In this document: piece by piece, positions 13,589-23,447 of the stretch | Layout: each line of letters opens with the position of its first letter | Position numbering within the stretch: the stretch's first letter is position 1 | Program-made: the position numbers and the translations under genes | The notes under the pieces: generated by a model | Told to the model about the DNA's origin: nothing | What the model saw: only the letters and a program-made list of their open reading frames with translations | Database searches by the model: none | DNA from: Rostrohypoxylon terebratum | Lineage: Eukaryota; Ascomycota; Sordariomycetes; Xylariales; Hypoxylaceae | Length of the DNA: 64,000 nucleotides | Assembly (NCBI GenBank): GCA_022497145.1 | Contig: MU385864.1 | Location: forward strand, 372,001-436,000 | Direction of reading: 5' to 3'

Positions 13589-15705
13589 GCCAGCCCCACT
13601 TGGCATCCACATCAAGCCGTCCTATACAGCAATATACTTGACCCCAAACAGAACTGGGCCATGTGTGAGATAGCAGCTACATACAGAGGCTTGTTTGGAT
13701 GGGGAGCATCATTCACCGTATTGTAAACCATATTCCCGATGCTATACGGAGCCAGCATTACTCGACGGTCATCCTTACGGCGCATAAAGGGTCATCGATA
13801 CCCTCCGGCTTGGGCTTAGGCAGATTCCCCCGGCTTTTGGAAACGGTCGCCAGCATTGGGAGTCAGGTTTAGGGGTTGAGTAGAGGGGTACTGTGGGGGA
13901 ATTTACTTGTTGTGAAGACGGTGTAGTGTAAGATGCACCCTGTCCTAACCTCGCCCAATAAACGGGTATGATGGATGCATGAGTAGCATCCACCTCCCAG
14001 GAGCACATTTGAGTCTAACCACATGTCGATTGATGAACCAAACAGGCTGGGTGGCTACCGGGGAATCTCAAAATCGTTGCTGGAGCATGGATGATGGATG
14101 GCCATCACGAAAAGCAACCGCAATGAAATGATGACGAGGGATAAATGAAAAAAAAAAGCAAAAGGTTCAGGGAAACGTCTTGTCCAGGATTGCGGAGGAA
14201 ACCCAAAAGTTCAACGGAAATATCTGAGGTGGCCCGCGATTTCAGGGCGACGTCACCTACACCACATAGACTTCGTTCACTATACAAAAACAACTACACA
14301 GTTGGTTCCCTTTGTGTCTTTTTTTCTATGTGGAAGGGGTGGTTCTCCGGTATCCAAGAGAGCTTTGGGCCTTCGCAAGAACGGCTTTGCATAATGCCAG
14401 ATCTACATGTTAGTCTAGGCGAATGTCCTTTTGTTATGGGCTATATACATAGATCGGTTGGTCCTCGGTGACATATCACTGCCAGGGCATAATTTGCATC
14501 ACGAATTCATCTTCTTGAGTAATTCTTCGTGTCGCGTTCGTAGATGTTTCGTTTGGTTGAAGACGTAGTCGGCCTTTTCCAACCTATAAATCAGGAGGTC
14601 ACCACGGACAGATCTAGGGATTCGAAGCTACCTAGTACTTAGGCGAACCAATCGATCTCGTTCCCAAGACATGTACTTACTTCTCTAATACTCAAGGCTA
14701 TTATCCTCCTTTTTTTCCTTTTTTTTTCTTTTTTTTTCCTAGGTCGGCTACCAATGCCGACGCGTGGTTGATATTACCTCAGTTTATTCAGGGTATACTA
14801 ATCGGGATAAGTTTTCCAAGTTACACGGCGTGGTTACTTATCCCTAACCCCTACAGCGCAGCAAGATGCCATTGGTGGCTTTTCTCCAGTCCTCTCTCAT
14901 GCTGGACTTAAACCCGAGCAATGGAAACCCCTGAGGATCGTTAAGCACGCGTGGCAATCATCATCTCATCTTTCTGGCTATAGGTACGGTGCGCTATTGC
15001 ATCGCTGACTGTATTAGGCGTGTTTGTTATAGCTGAAGGGTTTGCGGAGGTATGTAGGGGAAGGGGGGAGATGCATCAGATGAGGGGGAGGAGATGGTAG
15101 CAAGCAAGAAAGAAAGAAAGGTACATTGCGCCCTTCTATGGCGATGAGCACTAGGCATGTACAACATACACGATTCGGCCCGCGGGCGCGGAAGGAATAT
15201 GAGGTGCAGACGCCACGCACCTGCATGCGATCGGGGTTGCAAGTGTTTTGGGTGTACCTTCATGTATGCGTGGAAAGTGTGGGATGTGTATTATGAGATA
15301 GAAGGTATGGAGAAAGCCTCGCTTTCGTATATATGGACACATCTCATTTGCGTTATCTGGTGATATCCTGTGACGACGGAAAGGGTGTGATTAAAGGATC
15401 GAGAGTAAGTGGTCATATCATAGCCCTACTGTATCGTAGCCGATCTAAAGGATTCTCGTATGAATGTATCTCCTTATTTTCTTTTTCTTTCTATTCTTAT
15501 AAGCGTAAATCGAGATCTTTTCTTGCCCTGTACTTGTCCATAGATATATGTACCCATACCCCTTATATGCAGCGTACTTTCGGGATACATGCAGATATAC
15601 ATGCAGATATATCTTGGCCTATAAACCTAGCAGATATTTCCCCGCGTAATCTATGCAGCTAAAATATTATCTAGCATATTCTATATACTACTATACTATG
15701 TAGGA

Positions 15706-15718
15706 CCTAGGACCTAGG
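15706..15718. repeat. CCTAGGACCTAGG motif, copy 5
   Basis: Exact copy in the intergenic region after the Ras-GEF gene. Confidence 0.8.
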
Positions 15719-16112
15719 TTCATGTAGTATCTTTTCATCTCGGTTTCGTCGTATCCCTCACTGCAAATCTGACCCTACCTGCGCGGGTCTTTACTGTTTG
15801 AGAATATCCCATACGTTGGATATGCTAAAGGTAATTCCCGAAGCTTACTGGCGTCTCTCGTGGCGTCTACCTTCTTTAGGACGCACCGCCCGTATGTGCG
15901 TTTGCGCCAGCTCCTTTCGCATGTATCTCCAAACTCCCCCCGCCATTCAGCTGCGAACGCCACCATACCCACCACACCATCCTCCCCCCCGCACCTAAAT
16001 CCATGGATATAAGGTACCACATATGTAGATCCACGTTCGACAGATCCGTGGTCCGATAAAGCATGCCAAGGACGTTGCTATATACCTACCAGGTACCTAC
16101 ATAACTCGCTTA

Positions 16113-16134
16113 CATAGCTCAACCTTGAGCTATG
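16113..16134. repeat. Perfect palindromic inverted repeat, 10-bp arms
   Basis: CATAGCTCAA is followed after CC by its exact complement TTGAGCTATG. It lies in non-coding DNA with no gene within 2 kb, so it could be a hairpin or a dimeric protein-binding site. Confidence 0.6.
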
Positions 16135-17442
16135 AGCCTGAGCCGCTTCCGTACCTAGATCAAGCGAACATCTTGTCTTAAAGCGAGACCACCTGCGCCG
16201 TAGCTTAGGGTACATGATCAACAGACGGGATCCAGCGACGCCAAACCCACATGAGCCTGTTCGCTCGATGCCACCTCGCACAGCCAACCCCCTTAAAGAA
16301 GCCTGGCCTGCACGAGCCAAAGGCCGCCGCCTATCCCGTCCGGCGAACTGCTCGTGTGCCCTCTCTCGTGTGCCGTGTATAGGGGCGCTCGTGTCACCTC
16401 ACGCGCATGCGAACACCGCGTCTGCGAACCCCATTGGCTCGTATACGCGGTCTTGGGGCTTTCTGCGTCAGTGTTTGTGTACGTGTGCGATGCTTGCCTA
16501 TCCGTATTCGTAGGTAGGTAGGTTCGAGGAGAAGAGACATATACGTCTCATATAAACGCTTACGGCCGCAGTCCTGTCTCTGGTCTCCGCCCCCACCTCC
16601 GCGCGCACCCGGGTTTACGTGATCTAGATGCTGGGTGAGAGTGATGATCGTGATGTAGGTACGTATGAGATATTTTGGAGGATCGGAGGATCGGCTGTGA
16701 CGCCGGAATCTGTCACGCAGCGTTGGATTCTGTGCTTTCTACGAGCTTTGAAGGCCTAGCTGTAGTGAAGAAGTCGCGGTACGGAGGTAGGGACTGTGTG
16801 TACTTGTAGGTACATCACGAGACTTTTTGAGATATATGAACACACCCTCTAGTCAGATCACTGAATAGACGTGTTACACCTGGGACTCGTTACAAATACC
16901 TACGGACGTTTACATTGGTGGGAACGAGGAGAAGGTAAAGTAAGCGCATACACGGCTAAGGACCTATTTGCCAATTATAGCAACGAAGACGGCTCTGAGG
17001 GTAGCAAAGTTCCAGAATCTATGCCACGGTGACTATCCAGAGCACTGATTTCTAATGAACATGCAACACAAGCGGGAGGAGCCAGAGACTCGGGCGAGTC
17101 TGCACTCGGCCGGTTTCGATTAGCGGCGGCGGCAGCGTCTCCCCCTTGCAAGTGTGCCACATGGCTCTCCTACCATACTTCCTCGTGCATAGTTTCTTAT
17201 CGTGTCCAGGGGCGCCGTGTTCGATACCTCCTTTGAGGCAGGCATCCATGTGTATGATGGCCCCCCACACGTCGAGAGTAAACGCCGTTACTAATCCGGA
17301 GCATACCTATGATAACATCAGTTATAACACTGTTCCTGTTCGTCGGTACCCTTCTAGAACAACGCACTGCGATATAGTAAGCATCCAATCATAGTGAGTA
17401 GTGATTACCTATCGCTGCCTATGCACTGGTGAGATTATAAGG

Positions 17443-17475
17443 AACCCTAACCCTAACCCTTACCCTTACCCTTGG
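17443..17475. repeat. Internal telomere-like repeat tract
   Basis: Two exact CCCTAA units are followed by two CCCTTA units and a partial unit, so the tract starts as the fungal telomere repeat and then degenerates. It is about 33 nt long, far shorter than a telomere, with ordinary sequence on both sides. Confidence 0.8.
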
Positions 17476-18285
17476 GTTACACTTCAAGCGCAATCCCCCA
17501 ACCCGGAGTATTAGTATAGGTATTGAGGTCGAAATTCATTTAGAATTTGTCAAATGTAGGCATTCAGATGAATAGAAAGAACTTATGTGGAGGGCTTATA
17601 GTGATATATTTACCTAGGTCCTATGTTTCGTATATGAGGTTCTCGTTTTGTTCACAGTACAGCTCCGACTCGGTCTAGCAGCAAACGTAAAGAACATATC
17701 GAAGGCTTCTAGATAGTATTTCCACAAACTTGTGGTAGGTAAGGGATCGTGAGAAGGCATAGGTTGTTCAATGCGACTAACGTTATGTTAGCTGTGCTTG
17801 AATGGAGAACCATCACCTGGGGATTGCATTCATAGAGCATCACGGGAGAAACGGGGACTGCACATAGGGTCTACCGGTCTCTAAAGGCTTACCTTGCAAA
17901 TAAGAGCAACAATCATGTCAAGAAATAGCGACATTATACCTTATAGGCCACCATTTGTAAATATTCATTTCTGTTTTATAAGTTAAGCAAAAAATTGCTT
18001 CTCCTGTCGTTGGAATGGTTCCATCTAAGGCCTAGACGAAAGATCATATAGCAATACTAAATTTAGTAATATAGGTAGTTAGCAATACACCAAGTTCCCA
18101 GATTATAGCCAAAAAGGTTTCCAGCCGAGCATCATACTTAGACAGAAGCTATTCAAACAAGTGGGAGCCTCATAGCCTCGTAGCTTCATAACTCTCAGCA
18201 AAGGGAAAAGGGGTCATATATAATCATAACGCATAGCGAATACGCCGACGAGCTTAGTAACTGATACAGACAGGTTCAGCTTAGA

Positions 18286-19218
18286 TCAGTGTCGGTGCAA
18301 CTTGTTCTTGATCTTCTGGCCAATGCTCTTCCTCTCTTTCTTACCGCCATGCCCTGCTTCACCACCTTCCCCTCCGTTGACATGCATGCCCTTCTCCTCC
18401 ATGATACCTATTTTCGTTAGCCATCAATCCCACTAATACACACCTCTTTTAAGCGTGTTAAACAAAAGGCAGATAGTTAAACTTACGATCAGCCTCCCTC
18501 CCAGCTCCCGGCTTCGTCGCATCGAAGTCACCTCCATCCGCCTTTAACCCGGTGCTCTTGACGTACTGCTCGCCAGTCCCCTCGCCCTTACTCTTCGCAT
18601 TCGGGCCATCTTCATCCTCCTCCCCCTCCGTCTTCTTAGTCTTATCCACACTCTCACCACTGATCCCCGCATCTCCGCCATGCTCGCGAGCAACCTCTTC
18701 AATCGGCTTCGGTCCGGGCCCATCTAGCTTCTGCGCCTCGTTCACCCCTTCCTCAGCATCATTCACGTCTGTCGGTGCGTTACGCGGGTTCGTCGAGGGG
18801 TTCTCGGGGTCGCGCGTGTCAGCCTGGCTCTTCGACGTGTCTTTCGGCCCGCTCTTGGCCTTCAGGTCTGCGGACGGGTTATTCGGTGTGTCTTCTGTTT
18901 CGGCCGCGGTCCCGGTCTGTTTCGAGAAGTGCGCGGCCTCGTTCGTGCCATTAGTACTGGGTTTTTCGCCGCTTGCTTCTAGTTTAGCGGCCTGGGCTTT
19001 GGGGTCCTCTATTTTGGGGGCTGGCGTTAGTGATTGTGTTCGGGAAGGGGGGCCGAAACTTGATGGGGGGAGGGTTATGTACCGATGTTACCGGCATCGT
19101 AGGGTTCGCCCTTGGAGGGGTCGCCGGTGTGGCCGGAGATGGGCTCTTGGCTGTTTTGCTTGCTCTCGCCCCATACGGCTTTGGCGGCCGCGGAAGCCAT
19201 GTTGTTTACCGTTTCCAT
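18286..19218 (-). CDS. Hydrophilic, probably disordered conserved fungal protein
   Basis: Three exons on the minus strand: 19083-19218, 18487-19020 and 18286-18407. The 62- and 79-nt introns have a GTACAT donor with an ACTAAC branch site and a GTAAGT donor; phases match and give 263 residues. The protein is rich in Gly, Lys, Glu, Asp, Asn, Thr and Pro, almost free of large hydrophobic residues, and has no signal peptide or membrane segment. It starts METVNNMASAAAKAVWGES and ends in a basic tail, KKERKSIGQKIKNKLHRH. I recall similar short proteins in many Pezizomycotina, sometimes labelled glycine-rich, but know no proven function. The composition resembles LEA-like stress proteins, which is inference only. 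An ATG at codon 7 is an alternative start. It is divergent from the SGNH hydrolase gene. Confidence 0.85.
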
Positions 19219-20966
19219 TGTGAAGTATATGGTCTAAATTGGTATGCTCTATATAAATTTTTTCTGGGGGCTTTGGGTATCTCTAGGTGTTATGCTTGGC
19301 AATAGCGAGAGAGAATTTGATCAAAGTCTTAGGTACAGTCTCGAAGTCTTAGGTCGTATTAGGTTGTATAAATCTGGGAAAAGGAGAAATAGCTTAGGTT
19401 GGGTGAAGCTTGGAATTTAGATGGCATATTATATGGAGATCTATGTTACACGTATAGGCACGGCAAGGCAGAGTGACGAAGTGCCAGCCCTAGAGTCTGC
19501 TGGTCTGCCGGTCTGCCAGTCTGAAATCTGGAAGAATCCGGATAGCAGTGGGTTCTCCTGCTCTCTCTGACGTCTTTCATGATGACATATGGTAATTTCC
19601 TTGCAAGGGAAAGGAAGGCTGCTTACGAAGCCGCATATCCATAGGTGCTAGGGTTTTCAACAAAGAGGAACTCCCTGACTCCTTGCAAGACCGGGTTCTC
19701 ACTTTTCCTCTTTGATGTGTCTGTGGCTTGGCGACATCGATTGAATGTGGGATTGGAGCTTCGGATTGGTCGTAAATGGACGGGTAGGTAGATAAAATCT
19801 TGTATGATCTCGATCTGAGAAGGATGTTCCCTACGCCAATAGGATAGTCGGATGTATAGGAGTAGTGGAAGAGTGGAAGTGTATCTGTACCTATAAAAAT
19901 CTACCTAAGCAAATAGAGCTTAGGTGGGGTTTGAAGAGCTATGAGTGATGACGTTAGTGGAGAAACAAGGTGTTGACGTCACTATGTTTCCAGCTCCGAA
20001 GCTTGCAAGAGCTTTGTTAGCTTTGATAGAGCTTTGATAGCTCTGTTGCTATTTCGGAATCGGAAACCACAGTCGACTTAACATTATCTTGGATTACTTT
20101 TCGAAGCCACCAAACATGCGCAAGTGCGGTTATGGGGGTCGCTGTTGATTGGTGATATGAAGTTATTCCCATGACATTTCACTCAGTCGTTATAATCTTA
20201 AGCACCGGAATCGAAAATAGCATCCTCGTTATGCCGAAAGTCTTCGGTCTTATAATAGATAACTAAAGAACTCAGAAGTTATAACTATATAGTAAGTATT
20301 GAAATATCGACTGTCGTTGAGCTTTTATATGCCTCGAGCGCCGTCTTCAAAATTTCAAAAGGAAAAGTTGAAAGTCCCCAGGTTTAGAAAACTAACTGAA
20401 GAGCAGAGTCACTTAGCGCAACATTGAACTATTGAGCCTAAACATGGTCAGGCCCGGATCAAGGATTTACGTCGTGCTCTCTTTCAAGTTTCCTCAACTG
20501 ACCTATAGGCAAGATCATTTCACCATCGCTCCTTCCCGATCATTGAATGCTTAATATCCAATTGTGTCTTTTCGAATTATGAAATTTGTATAAAGTAAGC
20601 GGGGTGGTATGCTGTAGTTCACGTGGAATAAGTTGCTACGTACTATGTAAAACCCCACAGCTCCCAACAAAACATGGAAGGAATCAGGGACCTAGCGTTA
20701 TGCATGTGTCTAAAGCATTGGATGAAAACTTCCTATTGGCTCCGACCTGGTGACATAGCTTAAAGCTACCTTGTGACTTCAACACAAATGTAATCTTTGT
20801 CTATCGCCAGCTCCAGGAGGTTACATATAATTATTAATGTAGTTGCCTAAGTCCTATCGATGGCGACATCCAACTATTATTTCATTTCTACTTCTGCGTC
20901 GGGAGTAGACCAGACATTGTTCGAGCTATGTATCCTATGTAGTTGGTGTAGGTGCTTGTGTCCTTC
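19219..20966. promoter_or_regulatory. Divergent intergenic region between two genes
   Basis: About 1.75 kb separates the start of the disordered-protein gene (-) from the start of the SGNH hydrolase (+), so it should hold both promoters. No open frame here looks coding. Repeated GAGCTTTG/GATAGCT motifs occur near 20010-20045. I could not place core promoter elements with confidence. Confidence 0.5.
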
Positions 20967-22256
20967 ATGAGGCTCGGCTTCACCATGCGCCTGGGTGCTG
21001 CATTTACATTCACTATCTTCTCTGGGCTTGTCACCAGCCGCACCTTTCAACGTCGTGGAACCATCGTTCCCGAGTCTCAACATGTTATCGGGAGCAGTTC
21101 CGCGAATGATTACCAACGACCTCAGCAACCAATATCATTAACTTCGTCTGAGATACCAGGCCCTTTGAAGGGTTTTGTTGCCTTTGGTGACTCATATAGC
21201 TCAGGGATCGGCACTGGTGTAGATGGAAAAGAGGATGAATGTCGACATGGCCTAGGTTCTCATGCCGAACTCATCGCAACCGATCTACTCGCCAGCCATG
21301 GCGGACGAAATTCTTCAGCTTTTCAATTTCTATCCTGTACGGGAGCCACAACCCAGGACATCATATCCGGCACTAGTGACAGTCAGGTCGACACATTCAA
21401 CACCTCGTTGCCGGTAGATTTGGCACTCCTCTCTATCGGTGGTAATGACCTCGGTTTCTTCGATGTGATTAACGCCTGCGTTTTCCGTTTCTATAACTTC
21501 TACTCAGGCACGTGCGAGGCCGCGCTTGCGAATGCCAAGGCCCAGATCGAAAGCACCGAGTTTGATGAACGCCTAGATGTTATCATTATGGAGATTCTCG
21601 ATAAAGTCCGCTGGGAGAAAAACCCGAATTTCTTCATTACTGTTACTGGGTATGCTCGGTTCTTCAACGAGCTCACCGACGAGTGCGACAATATGAGTTT
21701 TGGAATTTGGTGGAACGGGCCAAAGCTGAAGAAGGACTTGAGGATAAATATGAACGCTATGGTCCTTACGGTAAATGCCAAAGTCCGCAAAACGGTCGAC
21801 CTTGTCAACTCTCGATTTACCACAGACAAGCTGGTGTTTATTGATTATGACCAAGACTTCGATGGCCATCGGTTCTGCGAGGAGGGTGTGAAGGAACCGG
21901 ACTACGACCGCAAAGATACGTGGTTCTTCCTCATCGGTGGCCCAGATAACACCAGGAACGGTACAGAAGTCAAACAGGCCTCTGACCTGGAGACTTTACC
22001 CCCAGACTCAGCCTTGGTAGATCCGGCATCGTGTCTTGAGCCAGCCCAGAGATCTGGGGACTGGGGTAAGCTGGCTCTGTGCTACATGGCAATGACTAAA
22101 CAAGAGCCGAACGTCCAATTTACTCGGGGAGATTTCGTCGCGGAGAACTCCATGTGGTACGTCCCTACGTACTATGGGAAAGTATTCCATCCTAGGTCTC
22201 TTGGCCATGAAATTGTTAGGAATAAGATCTACGAAGCATGGCGTGCGCGAGAGTAA
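20967..22256 (+). CDS. Secreted SGNH/GDSL-family hydrolase (esterase or lipase-like)
   Basis: A single-exon 429-residue protein, probably secreted and cleaving an ester bond; the substrate is unknown. The N-terminus has a hydrophobic signal-like stretch (about residues 7-24, GAAFTFTIFSGLV). SGNH blocks are visible: GDSYSSG with the candidate nucleophile Ser76, the GGND block (Gly158-Asp161), and a C-terminal FHPRSLGHE block with candidate catalytic His408. Several cysteines (for example in DECRHG, LSCTG and NACVF) could form disulfides, as in secreted relatives. The open frame extends upstream only through a GTG, so I chose the ATG at 20967; the ATG at 20985 would still keep the signal peptide. 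The SEST-like SGNH branch is the best guess. Confidence 0.88.
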   Translation: MRLGFTMRLGAAFTFTIFSGLVTSRTFQRRGTIVPESQHVIGSSSANDYQRPQQPISLTSSEIPGPLKGFVAFGDSYSSGIGTGVDGKEDECRHGLGSHAELIATDLLASHGGRNSSAFQFLSCTGATTQDIISGTSDSQVDTFNTSLPVDLALLSIGGNDLGFFDVINACVFRFYNFYSGTCEAALANAKAQIESTEFDERLDVIIMEILDKVRWEKNPNFFITVTGYARFFNELTDECDNMSFGIWWNGPKLKKDLRINMNAMVLTVNAKVRKTVDLVNSRFTTDKLVFIDYDQDFDGHRFCEEGVKEPDYDRKDTWFFLIGGPDNTRNGTEVKQASDLETLPPDSALVDPASCLEPAQRSGDWGKLALCYMAMTKQEPNVQFTRGDFVAENSMWYVPTYYGKVFHPRSLGHEIVRNKIYEAWRARE

Positions 22257-23248
22257 TTTTGACCTACCGTGTTATGCATAAGGCTGCAATATAATTTACC
22301 GCGGGGATATCATCATGACAACGTACATATATCTATGGTCTATCTTTCAAAGGGGAACATTTACTTTAGCGATGCATTTCGTAGGTAGGCTTCATTTGGA
22401 GTTATATGATATAGACGGTATATCAGTGGAGGGATGGTTTTTGTTTTTAGACTGTTTCATCTTCGAGTTTCTTCAGATCTAACTAGCTAAGTACACAGAC
22501 GATTATGCATTGATCATGACATCGGGGCCTATTTGGGTTGAGTGATCAATATCTAGGGCGATTGGGTCTCTATGTAAGGGATATTCGAGCCCCCATTCTG
22601 GGAACGGCTTCGTTACCTAGTAGCCTTTCAGGACTGTTGTATTGAGCTGAGACTCTGGCACGCCACGTACAATTTCCCCGAAGTTACCGGCAACTGTCGA
22701 AACATAGCTGGGCCCTATCCCAGAGTCGGAAATGCCGTGTTGGAAGGGGGTTGTTAGTCTTGAGCTGAAAACCCCGCCGCGCCGAGAAAGATGCACACTA
22801 TTGACCGTTCAGCGCGGCCGGGGCCGCTCCTGACCTCAAATCCTTGGGATTGTTGGCTTCTTAGATCGGCATCATGGCTTTTTACACTTTAATTGACGTA
22901 GACCCACTGTGTCAAGATTCTCCTGACCTTTCGACCGTATCCCGACTCAATAGGTGCTCTCCGGCTACATCGCCGATGCTCACACCGAACATGGCCGGCC
23001 CCCACGGCATATTCACCTGGTCTGTCAACATGCCATTGGCCTTGTGTTCCTCAAAGAGGCGAAGGCAGCGACAATGGAAAAACTCGGCCTTCAGTCGCGG
23101 CCATTTCGCTGTTGTCGGGCGTCCTCGAATCCTACCGAAGGAATCCAGAGAACTCCGCCTGGGTCCGACCTGTGGCTTGACCGCCACTTACGCCAGATAT
23201 AGGCCACATAATACTAGTAGGTACGAGGGCATAAATTAGCAAAGCAAA

Positions 23249-23272
23249 AATCATTCAATCATTTGAATGATT
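23249..23272. repeat. Perfect hairpin, 10-bp stem and 4-nt loop
   Basis: AATCATTCAA and its exact complement TTGAATGATT flank TCAT. It is the first of three hairpins within 200 nt. Confidence 0.65.
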
Positions 23273-23280
23273 ACTAGATG

Positions 23281-23309
23281 GATGGTCCTATCACAACACT
23301 TGGACCATC
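23281..23309. repeat. Inverted repeat, 8-bp arms
   Basis: GATGGTCC and GGACCATC are exact complements separated by 13 nt. It is the second hairpin of the cluster. Confidence 0.55.
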
Positions 23310-23426
23310 TAACGACTGGGAAATTTCTTATACTATATGGATGGCATAACGGAAGTGTTCGCCGATAGGCTCGTGCAAATTCCTCAAATTATCACGGCTG
23401 TCCCATCGCGGCGCGAATAGCCTATC

Positions 23427-23447
23427 CCATAGCGCGTTCCGCTATGG
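23427..23447. repeat. Hairpin, 8-bp stem and 5-nt loop
   Basis: CCATAGCG and CGCTATGG flank a 5-nt loop, in a local GCG-rich patch. It is the third hairpin of the cluster. Confidence 0.6.

Larger units (their letters stand above)
13589..18285. other. Intergenic region without recognised genes
   Basis: This 4.7 kb stretch lies between the Ras-GEF stop and the 3' end of the next gene. Open frames are short and unrecognised. It contains pyrimidine tracts near 14710-14740, a CCTAGGACCTAGG copy (15706-15718), a 10-bp-arm palindrome (16113-16134) and an internal telomere-like tract (17443-17475). A long non-coding RNA or an intron-rich unknown gene cannot be excluded. Confidence 0.55.

Noticed and set aside
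18552..19223. 223-codon frame on the plus strand rich in Ser, Ala and Leu
   Set aside because: It is the antisense shadow of the three-exon minus-strand gene; splice phases and conserved-looking termini support the minus strand.
22874..23239. 121-codon ATG-started frame
   Set aside because: Competing open frames on both strands, no family motif and no clear splice or promoter context. It could be a remnant but is not supportable as a gene.
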